Of a stretch of DNA of 64,000 nt, positions 56,370-64,000 are shown in pieces; the stretch's first letter is position 1; every line of letters starts with the position of its first letter. The notes below the pieces were generated by a model. It searched no databases and was not told the DNA's origin. It saw only the letters and a list, made by a program, of their open reading frames with translations. Where the stretch lies: the NCBI RefSeq assembly GCF_027924405.1, contig NZ_AP026978.1, positions 5,332,001-5,396,000 of the forward strand, in the 5' to 3' direction. Made by a program: the position numbers and the translations under genes. Source of the DNA: Nocardia sputorum (GTDB taxonomy: Bacteria; Actinomycetota; Actinomycetes; Mycobacteriales; Mycobacteriaceae).

Positions 56370-58037
56370 TCAGCCGTGCGAAGGCGGCGAATCCGTGCGA
56401 TCGGATGCCGGAGCCGTCACCCGCGCCGGCGCGGGTGACGCGTCGGCGAGACCGGTGCTGTTCGCTTCGGACTCCTTCTCCCGGACCAACCGCAGTGGCG
56501 GCCGCGTCGCCGGAGCGTGCACCACGGCCGGGACATCCCGGGTACGACGAGTTTTGGTCCACGGAGTGACCGCGGGCCTGCGCGCTTTCGACGTGGCCTT
56601 CGCCGGACGCTCGGACTTCGGTGGCGCGGGGTCCGGCCTGCCCGGCTGCGGCACGGCTCGGCCCCACGGGGTGGACGCCGCGCCCGGACTCTGCCGCGCA
56701 GGAGGCGGCACTCCCAGCGAATCTCCCAGGTCTGGGCCCGCCACTGCGGGCACGTCCGCTGCCCGCACACGGTCAGCGGGTCCAGCCGCTTCGGACGACC
56801 AGCCGGACCGGTGAGCCTCGGAGTCGACGACCTGCCGCGCCGCAACCTCGGACGCCGCGCCGCGGGCAGCGACCGGTCCGGCATCCGCTCCAGCGTGCGC
56901 GGACAGCGCGGATGGGCGCTCGACTCCTGCCGGTCGGTCCGCCGCGTTCACGTCCACACCGTTCGGTACGGGCCCCACTGCCGCAGTCCTTTTCGCGGAC
57001 TCCCAGACAGACTCGCGAGGTTCGGACCCAGCCGGCGAGGGAGATCGCTCGCCGGTCGGGACCGGCGTACCTGCGCCGGCGGGGAATCCGTTTCGATCCA
57101 CCGGCCGTTCCGCGGCGCCGGCCGCGTTCGGGGCATCGCGCAGCCCGACCGGGACGCGCGCGTCTTTTGGGGGTCCTTCGAGACCGGTGTTCGCCGCCGA
57201 TGCGTTCGGACCGAAGGGCGGCACCGGCTGTTCGCCGCGCTGGAACGGATTTTCGCGCTCTCGCACGGCGGGACCATGCGGAGCGTTCGCGTCCGTCGCG
57301 GTGGGCGGCGCCGCGTCGAACGGTGTCGATGTCGTGAAATCGAGTGTCGAGACGTTCTCGGCGAATGTCGCCGCGTGCCGCATGATGTCGTCGGCGTGAT
57401 CGTCGAGCACCTTCGCGAAGTGCTGCACCGCGTCGGGATCGATGCGCAGCGGCGCCGGCCGGCCCGACGACGGGATGTCGAGCGCGTCCCGGGTCGCGTC
57501 GTAGACGATCCCCTTGACCATGTCGTCGATGGCCTTTTCGAGCGGTTCGATCGCCTTGCCGATGACTTCGGCGACGATGTAGCCGATCAGATACTGCGCC
57601 ATCTCCTCGCACAGCCTGCGAGCCGCCGCGGCGACCAGCGGCGCGGAGGGCGCCAGCGGCGGCGTGATCATCATCGAGGCATAGGCCGCGGCCAAGGCGG
57701 CGAGTTCGGCCAGCACGGCGACCTTCACCACAGTGATCACCGTCGCCGCGGCGTCGAGCGCTTGCCCCACGATCTTGCACGCGCTGTCGAGTTGCTGCAT
57801 GTGGCTGGCGCTCATGCCCGCCCAGGTGGCGACCAGTTGCTGATAGGACTCACCCGAGTAGAAGGCGCCCATCTGATCGATCACGCCGGTCGCCGAGTCG
57901 TGCGTGTCCCGCACTTGGGCGGCGAAGGTGCGCACATGCCCGGCGAGGGCGCGGACATCGTCCTCGTTGATATCCGGGTAGGGGATGCCGCAGATGTTGA
58001 GAAACAGCGCGACCTCGCTGGGGATGTTTATGGCCAC
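56370..58037 (-). CDS. CpnT-like WXG100-domain protein with long disordered tail
   Basis: Residues 1–170 match the WXG100-like N-terminal domain of CpnT-type proteins (MAINIPSEVALFLNICGIPYPDINEDD … GESYQQLVATWAGMSASHMQQLD). A further helical part to about 215 carries a possible membrane-active stretch. The remaining 330 residues are Pro-, Ala- and Arg-rich and end without a toxin or enzyme domain. In M. tuberculosis CpnT lies near ESX-2. The GTG start has a very strong site (GGGGGAGG). The NlpC gene ends 24 bases upstream, so the two form an operon. Confidence 0.78.
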   Translation of the reverse strand: MAINIPSEVALFLNICGIPYPDINEDDVRALAGHVRTFAAQVRDTHDSATGVIDQMGAFYSGESYQQLVATWAGMSASHMQQLDSACKIVGQALDAAATVITVVKVAVLAELAALAAAYASMMITPPLAPSAPLVAAAARRLCEEMAQYLIGYIVAEVIGKAIEPLEKAIDDMVKGIVYDATRDALDIPSSGRPAPLRIDPDAVQHFAKVLDDHADDIMRHAATFAENVSTLDFTTSTPFDAAPPTATDANAPHGPAVRERENPFQRGEQPVPPFGPNASAANTGLEGPPKDARVPVGLRDAPNAAGAAERPVDRNGFPAGAGTPVPTGERSPSPAGSEPRESVWESAKRTAAVGPVPNGVDVNAADRPAGVERPSALSAHAGADAGPVAARGAASEVAARQVVDSEAHRSGWSSEAAGPADRVRAADVPAVAGPDLGDSLGVPPPARQSPGAASTPWGRAVPQPGRPDPAPPKSERPAKATSKARRPAVTPWTKTRRTRDVPAVVHAPATRPPLRLVREKESEANSTGLADASPAPARVTAPASDRTDSPPSHG

Positions 58038-58061
58038 GCGATCCTCCCCCTGGTCACCGCG

Positions 58062-59012
58062 TCACAGCACCCGCACGACGACGGAGTTGCTGTCCATGCG
58101 CGACCACTTCACCGTCGAACCAGTGTAGGGCGCCTCGATGACCATGCCGTTGCCCGCGGCCAGCTGCACGTGCTCCGGCCCTCTGGTGCTGAAGGAGGAG
58201 CCTGGAAACACCAGGTCGCCGGGACGTACGTCGTCGGGGTGCACCCGGACCCCGCTGTAGATCTGCTCGTATGTGGTCCGGGGCAGCACCACTTCGCCGT
58301 TGCTCGCCTGGGCGATGGCGTACTGCGTGAGACCCGAGCAGTCGAATCCGCCGCCGCTCGGACCGCCCGCGCCGCCACCGCCCCACACGTAGGGGGTGCC
58401 GAGCCAGTTGCTCGCGGCCAGCACCGCGTTGCCGCCCCTGGTCCCGTCCGAGCGCACGGCGCTCTTGCGGCGCAGCCGGGACGAGGAGCTGGACCTGGAG
58501 CGCGTCCGTCGCCGCCTGCGTGGCGCCGTACCGTGCCTGGCCTGCCGGGTCGCCGGCGTCGCGGGCGGCATGATCTGCGCGGCCTGCTGCCGTGCGGCGG
58601 CGACATCGGCGTCGACCTGTTTGGTGGCATTCGAGATGGTGGTCTGTGCGGCATCCAGCAGCGCGGGCCCGCTGAAGCGGGTGTCGGCCACCGAAGCGAT
58701 CGCCTGTATCCGGCTCTGGAAATCCGCGATGTGGTTGTTCAGACGACCGCGGCCGTTGACCGTTCCATCACCGGACTCGCCCACGGCTTTGCCGACGATG
58801 CTGTCCTTGCCCGCATGGGATTCCGCGATCGACATCTGCATGCCGTGCGCCTCGCCGTACCGTTGTAGCGCCACCGCCCCGGACTGGGGACGCAGATCGG
58901 CGGCGAGAGCCTGGGTGGTGGTCGCCGCCTGGCCGGCGGGCTGGCCGTCGCCGTACAGCGCGAGCAGCGATCGGAGTACTCCGTCCAGGTCGTTCGTCAG
59001 TGCCGGTGCCAT
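58062..59012 (-). CDS. NlpC/P60 peptidoglycan hydrolase of the ESX locus
   Basis: The 316-residue product has a helical N-terminal part (about 1–150), an Arg/Ser-rich linker (RRRRRTRSRSSSSSRLRRKS) and a C-terminal NlpC/P60 domain. Catalytic Cys lies near residue 224 (GGGFDCSGLTQYA) and His near 282 (GPEHVQLAAG). No Sec signal peptide is present, as in ESX-linked members, so it may leave through the ESX channel and open the cell wall. In M. tuberculosis Rv3896c has a similar domain and position. A palindromic site lies 80 bases upstream. Confidence 0.88.
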   Translation of the reverse strand: MAPALTNDLDGVLRSLLALYGDGQPAGQAATTTQALAADLRPQSGAVALQRYGEAHGMQMSIAESHAGKDSIVGKAVGESGDGTVNGRGRLNNHIADFQSRIQAIASVADTRFSGPALLDAAQTTISNATKQVDADVAAARQQAAQIMPPATPATRQARHGTAPRRRRRTRSRSSSSSRLRRKSAVRSDGTRGGNAVLAASNWLGTPYVWGGGGAGGPSGGGFDCSGLTQYAIAQASNGEVVLPRTTYEQIYSGVRVHPDDVRPGDLVFPGSSFSTRGPEHVQLAAGNGMVIEAPYTGSTVKWSRMDSNSVVVRVL

Positions 59013-59092
59013 TCGACCGACTCGCCATCGCTCATCACCGACCGCCTCTCACACTCTCCAGCTATTGTGTCGCCCGAACCGAATCGGTCGTA

Positions 59093-59108
59093 TTCCCATC
59101 CGTGGGTG
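59093..59108. promoter_or_regulatory. TTCCC-N6-GGGTG element before the NlpC gene
   Basis: TTCCC-ATCCGT-GGGTG, two mismatches in the right half, 80 bases before the NlpC start. Confidence 0.5.
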
Positions 59109-59129
59109 GGTAATCGAACTATGCGCCAC

Positions 59130-59145
59130 TTCCCATAATCGGGAA
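59130..59145. promoter_or_regulatory. TTCCC-N6-GGGAA palindrome before the EspA/E-like gene
   Basis: TTCCC-ATAATC-GGGAA, perfect, 43 bases before the ATG at 59189 on the plus strand. GACAAT follows six bases later and may be the −10 box. This divergent region holds two copies, one for each gene. Confidence 0.65.
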
Positions 59146-59188
59146 GCCGAGACAATGGGTGTGACTTCTGGAAGGCGGTGGCGACGGT

Positions 59189-60325
59189 ATGGCCCCAACG
59201 GCAGCGGAGACCAAAGCCAAAAAAGCATCGGCGCTGGCGTCCAGCCCTCTGGCCAGTGTGGCCTCCGAGGTCAAGCATTTCTGGCCGGTCGACCTGCATT
59301 GCCCGCCCGGAGCCTCGGAGGGGCTGCGCGCCTATATCGCGATGGCGGACACGGCCATTCAGACCGCCGTAGACCTACTCGGCCGCGGCATGACCACTCC
59401 CCCGCCGAAAGTCTCCGACCTGCTCGAGCCCGAATTCTACAAAGCGCTCGGCAAGGGCGAGGCGGACGACGAATACCGCAAGACGATCGACAAGGTCGAG
59501 GCCAGGCAACTGCAGTTGCTGCAGATGGACGACAAGGTGGTCAAGACCTCTGTCACGGTGGCCGCCGAACAAGTGTCGGCGCTGCGGTCCATCAAAACCA
59601 TCGTGGCCGAGCTCAACACCAAGCTGAAGGCCGCGGGCACCGGCAAACTGAAGCCCGCGCAGGAGCTTCCGTTGCTCGAGGCGGTCGCCGCCGCCGTGGA
59701 GGCGGTGTACGACAAAGTCACCGCGATCGCCGACCTCAACGAGGATATGGCCAACGGCAAAGGGAACGGCAACTCGAACGGCGGCGGCCAGAACGCCGGG
59801 GGCGGCACGGCCGGTGGCACCAGCGGCGGCGGTGGCGGCGGTGACGGTGGCCTTTCCTCGCTGCTGCCGATGCTCGCGATGCTGCCGATGGCCGCGATGC
59901 CGCTGATCTCCCAGATACCTGAGATGTTGCAGAACGCCGAAGAGGACAAGGCGAAGAAGGCCGAGGAGAACCAGAATCACGGGGCCCCGGGTCAGCCCGG
60001 GCAGGCGCCGCCGCCCGGCAATCAAGGCCAGCCCGCGGCCGCGCCGCCGCAGGGCGATCCGAATGCGCAACCGGCCGCCGCGCAGCCGGCCGCCGCGCAG
60101 CCGGAAACCGCGCCGCCCGGCGGCATCACCGCGGCACCGGCAGCCAATACCGCGCCGCCCGCCGAGCAGGATGGAGCTCCGGCCGCTACCGCGTCACCCA
60201 GCGTGATCCCGGCTCGGCGGACCAGGGACGGTTCCGCGACCGCCCGGACGGGCAGCGAGACCGCTCAGGAGGCGGAGGCCGAGGGCGAACCGACTCCGGA
60301 AGAAACGCCCGTCATCGAGGCGTAG
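59189..60325 (+). CDS. EspA/EspE-like ESX substrate candidate
   Basis: The 378-residue protein is helical in its first 190 residues (including DDEYRKTIDKVEARQLQLLQMDDKVVKTSV), then has a Gly-rich linker (NGKGNGNSNGGGQNAGGG), a short Met-rich hydrophobic stretch (LLPMLAMLPMAAMPL) and a long Pro/Gln/Ala-rich tail ending in TPVIEA. This architecture recalls EspA/EspE proteins of ESX-1, but I cannot show homology from the sequence alone. It is the only plus-strand gene in the ESX region. The palindrome before it suggests co-regulation. Confidence 0.7.
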   Translation: MAPTAAETKAKKASALASSPLASVASEVKHFWPVDLHCPPGASEGLRAYIAMADTAIQTAVDLLGRGMTTPPPKVSDLLEPEFYKALGKGEADDEYRKTIDKVEARQLQLLQMDDKVVKTSVTVAAEQVSALRSIKTIVAELNTKLKAAGTGKLKPAQELPLLEAVAAAVEAVYDKVTAIADLNEDMANGKGNGNSNGGGQNAGGGTAGGTSGGGGGGDGGLSSLLPMLAMLPMAAMPLISQIPEMLQNAEEDKAKKAEENQNHGAPGQPGQAPPPGNQGQPAAAPPQGDPNAQPAAAQPAAAQPETAPPGGITAAPAANTAPPAEQDGAPAATASPSVIPARRTRDGSATARTGSETAQEAEAEGEPTPEETPVIEA

Positions 60326-60781
60326 CCGCGTCGAGCCGCCGTCGGAGAGCACTCGAAGAGGTCGAGTCCGTCGGCGGGTTCGGCATGTCGAGGCTCGGCT
60401 GCCACGCTCACCGCGTGCATCGATCACCCGATCGGGTACCGGCAGCCCGGTAGCAACGTGGTGCCGCCGTGCGGATCGCCCGCTCTATCAACGCTGCCGA
60501 ATCGGCGGCGGTGACCGTGCGCATGATGTGCGCTCTCGTACACGATTGCGGTACCCAGTAGCCGTCCGGGGCCGGAATCCCGCCGAACCTGGTGAACGGC
60601 CGCCACGCTCCGGTCAGTGTCCGTGGACCAGCCCGAGGCGATGTGTGGTCCCCAGGCAATGGCCCGACTCCCCGGAAGAACCCTCAGCGACAGACCTACC
60701 GACGTCCGGCACGCGGCGCGGCGGGATCGCACCCACCACGCCGCGCCCGGATCAATGAAATGACCTACGCTCGTGGCGCTT
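60326..60781. other. Gene-poor stretch between convergent ESX genes
   Basis: These 456 bases lie between two convergent stops. A minus-strand frame at 60408–60659 (83 codons, containing TVTAADSAALIERAIRTAA) has some protein-like character but no ribosome site and no known relative; I regard it as doubtful. No clear terminator is seen. Confidence 0.4.
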
Positions 60782-62698
60782 TCACGACTGCTCCGGAGGC
60801 GCCACCGGCGGCGGGGTCGAAGGCGCGGCCACGACGGTGGGCGGCGGTCCTCCGGCGACCTCCGGCGCGGTGACCGAAGGAACCACTGCGGGCGGGGCGA
60901 CACGCTCGGGCTGCACGGCGGTGGACACCGGCGCCGGCGTCGAGACGAACTGTGGATGCAGCGTGACCTGTTCGTGGGCGTAGACGGCGTCGCGCAGGGT
61001 CTGCCTGCTCGTCTCGTTCGCCAGCAGCAGCACCAATTCGTTGCAACGCCGCTCGAAAACCATGCTACGCAAGGGGGATGCCCCTTCCAGCCGCAGCTGC
61101 CCGATCTCCACCCGGCCCACGTCGACCCGCTGCCCCAGCATCGAGGCCGCCAGGAGATCGTCGGCGTCCCGCAGTTCGTCCCACAGCTCGCGCGGCACCG
61201 GCCTTCCGGCTTGCAGCTCGGCGAGAATCCGTTCCCGGACCCGGCGCGAAGTCGCGGCTTCGACGGGCGCCGGTCCGGAGCGCCCGACCTGCCCGTGGGC
61301 GTCGAGGGCCAGTTCCACGCACCGCGATCGCACCTGCGCGTCGGGTACCGACGAGACTTGTTCCAGGCCGGCGATCGAACCGGCAAGGCCGAGCCGGTCG
61401 GCCGTATCCGGGGTGAACTCGCGCAGATCGACGTCATAGGACGGAGCGACGAGCCCCTCCATCGCGGCTTCACCGAAGCGGTTGCGCAACCCCGGATCGA
61501 TCGGGCCGGAGGACACGAGGGCAGACAGACTCGCGTTCGCCTTCGCACCCCAGGCCAACCCGAATTCCGCCAGAACCCGGGCCGGATCGGTGACTCCTTC
61601 CCACGGCGATCCGGCGCCGTCGTCGGCGGCGAGCAACTCGTCCCAGTTCCACGGCGTGGAAACCTCACGTGGCAGGAACAATCCGGCGGGCAACCACCCG
61701 CGTCCTTCGTTCGACGTGATGAAGACACCCGTTCCACCGGGACCCCGCATCACCGAGACGGCCCAGGCCATGCCCACCGGGGAGTCCACCGCGGCGAGCA
61801 CGCTCCCGAGCAGCGTCCTGGCCAGCACGAGATCGTCGTTCACCTGGCCGCCCACCACGTACGCGGGTTCGGCCTCCTTGTCCTTCGCCGACGCCACGGC
61901 GGCGGCGAACGGGCTCGCCACCGGCATCGGCATGGGCGGCAGGTCCGACCGGCCCGTCGCGCCGGTGGGCGGCTGCGTGGCGCCTCGATCGTCCGGGGCC
62001 CCGTTGAGCGGGCCGACCCCGGCGGGCGGCATGCCGGCCGCCGACGGCGCTGTCACGCCGGTGCTCGACGGGCCACCCGGTGTCGTCGTTCCCGTCGCGT
62101 TCGGCGTGCCGGTGCCGTTGGTGCTCACCGGGTCCGTCGACGCGGCGGTCGCGCCGGGCACGCCCGCTCCGGTCGGGGACGCCTCGCCGGGTTTGCCTTG
62201 CGAAGCGGCGAGCGGGTCGGTCTGCGTGGCGTCGGGGGCGGCCGAATCGCGACCGGAGGAAGCGGGACCGGCCGTCACCGGGCCGGCATCGGGCGACGAA
62301 CCGGGCGTGGACACGGACGGTGTCGTGGGGCGGTCCGTGCCGAGCGGATCGGGCGAGCTTCCCGGCACCGGAGACGGTTGATCGGTGAGGCCGGCCACCT
62401 GCCGGATGTACTGGGCGAAATCGTCGTCGGATTGCTCGTAGGCGTCCGCGGACGCACGCAACGACTCCGCGGTGCGATCGTGTTCACTGGCCAGCGCCTC
62501 GCCCGCGCGCTGCCGTGCGTCGTAGTATCGCTCCAGCGCTTCATAGACCGGGTAGGCGATCTTGCCGTAGGTGGGCAGGAAGTTCGCCAGCCAATCCGTC
62601 GGCGGTTTGGCCCATTCCCTGGTGTCGGCGGCGACCCGACTGTGTTGGTCGGCCAGCTGACGCAAAACCGCAGGGTCGATTTCCATGCTGTTCGGCAT
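60782..62698 (-). CDS. EspC-domain protein with EspK/Rv3899c-like C terminus
   Basis: The 638-residue protein begins with an EspC-type (type VII secretion target) helical domain (about 1–100: MEIDPAVLRQLADQHSRVAADTREW … ADAYEQSDDDFAQYI). A Pro/Thr/Gly-rich linker of about 160 residues follows. Residues 270–590 form the conserved C-terminal unit seen in EspK and Rv3899c-type proteins (DDLVLARTLLGSVLAAV, VFITSNEGRGWLPAGLFLP, EGVTDPARVLAEFGLAWGAK). The tail is Pro-rich. A TTCCC-N6-GGGGA site lies 46 bases before the ATG. Confidence 0.82.
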   Translation of the reverse strand: MPNSMEIDPAVLRQLADQHSRVAADTREWAKPPTDWLANFLPTYGKIAYPVYEALERYYDARQRAGEALASEHDRTAESLRASADAYEQSDDDFAQYIRQVAGLTDQPSPVPGSSPDPLGTDRPTTPSVSTPGSSPDAGPVTAGPASSGRDSAAPDATQTDPLAASQGKPGEASPTGAGVPGATAASTDPVSTNGTGTPNATGTTTPGGPSSTGVTAPSAAGMPPAGVGPLNGAPDDRGATQPPTGATGRSDLPPMPMPVASPFAAAVASAKDKEAEPAYVVGGQVNDDLVLARTLLGSVLAAVDSPVGMAWAVSVMRGPGGTGVFITSNEGRGWLPAGLFLPREVSTPWNWDELLAADDGAGSPWEGVTDPARVLAEFGLAWGAKANASLSALVSSGPIDPGLRNRFGEAAMEGLVAPSYDVDLREFTPDTADRLGLAGSIAGLEQVSSVPDAQVRSRCVELALDAHGQVGRSGPAPVEAATSRRVRERILAELQAGRPVPRELWDELRDADDLLAASMLGQRVDVGRVEIGQLRLEGASPLRSMVFERRCNELVLLLANETSRQTLRDAVYAHEQVTLHPQFVSTPAPVSTAVQPERVAPPAVVPSVTAPEVAGGPPPTVVAAPSTPPPVAPPEQS

Positions 62699-62744
62699 GC
62701 TCGATCAGATCCTTTCCCACCACACGTCCCCCTATTGTCGATCC

Positions 62745-62760
62745 TTCCCAGGAATGGGGA
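62745..62760. promoter_or_regulatory. TTCCC-N6-GGGGA element before the EspC/EspK-like gene
   Basis: TTCCC-AGGAAT-GGGGA, 46 bases before the ATG at 62698. On the minus strand ACAATA follows five bases after the palindrome and may be the −10 box. Confidence 0.6.
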
Positions 62761-62844
62761 GCGCGGTGCGGTCACCCGAATCTGCACTTGCGCAGCGGCA
62801 TCGGGTGGCGACGCTTCTCGACGATGGCGGTGTCCAGCTACTGA

Positions 62845-64000
62845 TCAGCGGCCTGGCCCCGCGGTGATGGTCGGGCGGCGCGGCGGAGCCGCGGCGGGCG
62901 CGGGAGCCGGTGCGACGAAGCCTGGATGACCCACGATCTGCGTGTGCGCGTACATCGCGTCGCGCAGCGCCTGTCGTGTCGCCGCCTCCGCCAGCAGCAG
63001 CACGAGTTCGTCGCAACGCCGTTCGAAGACCATGGCGCGCAGGCCGCTCATCTCCGACGCGTACCGGCCGTCACCTTGGTCGGCGCGCAACTCGCCCAGC
63101 GCGACCCGCGAGACATCGGCGCGCCGCGACAGCATCGTCGCGGTGAGCAGATCGTCGGCATCCCGGAGCTCCTCCCACCACTCCTGTGGCACTTCCCGGC
63201 GCTGCCGCAGCGCGCCGAGGATCCGCTCGCGTGCCGCGGGCGCTCCCAGCGCGGCCGGGGAACCCAGACCGGCGCTGCGCACCCGAACGTGCGCGTCGGA
63301 GGCCAATTCCCAGCATCGCAGCCCGATCTCCGACTCCGGCGTGGCCGCGGCCCGCTGCACCAGCGCCGGGGCCGCCACCAGTTCGAGGCGGTCGACCAGA
63401 CTGGGTCGCGGCGCGCTGAAATCCATCGCCGACGAGGCGGCCACTTCCCCTTCGATCGGCACCTCGCCCAACTGCCGTCGCAGTTCGGCGTCGATCCCTT
63501 CGGAGGAGACGACGGCGGTCAGCCGAGCACCGGACTTGCGCCCCCAGGCGAGGCCGAACTCGGCCAGCACGCGCGCGGGGTCGGCGACGCCCTCCCACGC
63601 GCTTTCGGCCACCTCCCACACCCACGGCGTGGACATCTCACGCGGCAGGTACAACCCGGCGGGTATCCAGCCGCGTCCCTCGTTCGAGGTGACGAACGCG
63701 GTGATCCCGCTCTGGTGGCGCATCACCGACACCGCCCACCCGAGTCCGAGGACCGCGTCGCCGCCCGCGGCCAGGACGCCCGCGAGCAGCGTGCGGGCCA
63801 GCACCAGGTCCCCGTCCACTCGCGCGCCCAAAACGAACGCGGGAGCCGCCGCCGAGGTCATGGCCGCACCGACGACATTGCGCATCGAATCGTCGCTGTC
63901 GTCCGCCTCGTCCTTGCCCGCGTCCGCGCGCTGCTCGGTCCGCTCGGGCGGCTGTGTCTTGCCCACCGCGCCCGCGCCGGGGGGCGGTCCCGCGCTCACC
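62845..64000 (-). CDS. Second EspK/Rv3899c-like protein (5' end outside window)
   Basis: The visible 385 codons match the C-terminal unit of the neighbouring gene almost segment by segment: DGDLVLARTLLAGVLAAGG, FVTSNEGRGWIPAGLYLP, EGVADPARVLAEFGLAWGRK and FERRCDELVLLLAEAATRQALRDAMYAH. The gene continues beyond the right edge; an EspC-type N terminus is expected there. A GTG at 63999 is not a convincing start. The two are tandem duplicates, with 146 bases between the stop of this one and the start of the next. Confidence 0.78.
   Translation of the reverse strand, partial: VSAGPPPGAGAVGKTQPPERTEQRADAGKDEADDSDDSMRNVVGAAMTSAAAPAFVLGARVDGDLVLARTLLAGVLAAGGDAVLGLGWAVSVMRHQSGITAFVTSNEGRGWIPAGLYLPREMSTPWVWEVAESAWEGVADPARVLAEFGLAWGRKSGARLTAVVSSEGIDAELRRQLGEVPIEGEVAASSAMDFSAPRPSLVDRLELVAAPALVQRAAATPESEIGLRCWELASDAHVRVRSAGLGSPAALGAPAARERILGALRQRREVPQEWWEELRDADDLLTATMLSRRADVSRVALGELRADQGDGRYASEMSGLRAMVFERRCDELVLLLAEAATRQALRDAMYAHTQIVGHPGFVAPAPAPAAAPPRRPTITAGPGR

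Noticed and set aside
56224..56814. A 196-codon plus-strand frame starting inside the candidate ncRNA
   Set aside because: It runs through the intrinsic terminator and then antisense to the CpnT-like gene; the translation has no domain.
60408..60659. An 83-codon minus-strand frame between the convergent ESX genes
   Set aside because: Some protein-like stretches, but no ribosome site, no relatives I recognise and weak codon character; kept only as a remark on the spacer.
27894..62760. Reading the GGGAA half-sites as SigM promoters (−35 GGGAAC)
   Set aside because: Only the pknG copy reads GGGAAC, no consistent CGTC −10 follows at 16–18 bases, and both halves of the palindrome are conserved, which fits an operator better.

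Overview
The window is high-GC DNA (roughly 70% by eye) from a mycolate-type actinobacterium, most likely Nocardia or a close relative. The evidence is the gene set: an actinobacterial integration host factor, the clpX–clpP2–clpP1–tig block, PknG, a very large NAD-glutamate dehydrogenase, LuxR regulators with NTPase domains, and a complete ESX (type VII secretion) locus whose PE/PPE-like proteins are single copy and not expanded as in slow-growing mycobacteria. This assignment is an inference from gene content. I see no insertion sequence, CRISPR array, tRNA or rRNA.

Left part (1–17,985). The window opens inside fdhD. Next come a small membrane protein, a solitary mIHF gene, an AraC regulator, a ketosteroid-isomerase gene with a KstR-type box just before it, and a CxxC carboxymuconolactone-decarboxylase-like gene. 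A membrane protein, an L7/L12-tail protein and a STAS protein follow. The protein-quality block is next: clpX, clpP2, clpP1, tig and an FKBP lipoprotein. Then come phosphoketolase with a TetR gene, a His-rich membrane protein, and a cluster of small secreted proteins.

Middle part (18,000–35,900). Two paralogous ATPase-LuxR regulators lie in tandem, followed by a RibD-like reductase, a MerR regulator and a DUF1707 protein. pknG, an asparagine-type permease (ansP), an SPFH/zinc-ribbon protein and the NAD-glutamate dehydrogenase then sit together. In mycobacteria PknG controls glutamate metabolism through GarA, so this neighbourhood is functionally coherent.

Right part (35,900–64,000). This is an ESX locus read almost wholly on the minus strand: eccA, eccB, fused eccC, a small protein, two Esx proteins, PE, PPE, espG, a ParA/EspI-like ATPase, eccD, mycP, eccE and an EspR-like HTH protein. 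Upstream are an NlpC/P60 hydrolase, a CpnT-like WXG100 protein, an EspA/E-like protein and two EspK/Rv3899c-like proteins, the second cut by the window end. From memory, content and order are closest to mycobacterial ESX-2. Many core genes overlap by 1–4 bases.

Regulatory layer. Three non-coding signals stand out. (1) A palindrome TTCCC-N6-GGGAA recurs 43–80 bases before almost every ESX transcription unit and before pknG. (2) A second element, GTGCCGTT-N4-AACGG, fills the 17-base spacer of promoters before ansP, the SPFH gene, gdh, the RibD-like gene and a non-coding transcript. (3) A candidate structured RNA of about 180 bases lies between eccA and the CpnT-like gene, with its own promoter and a textbook intrinsic terminator.
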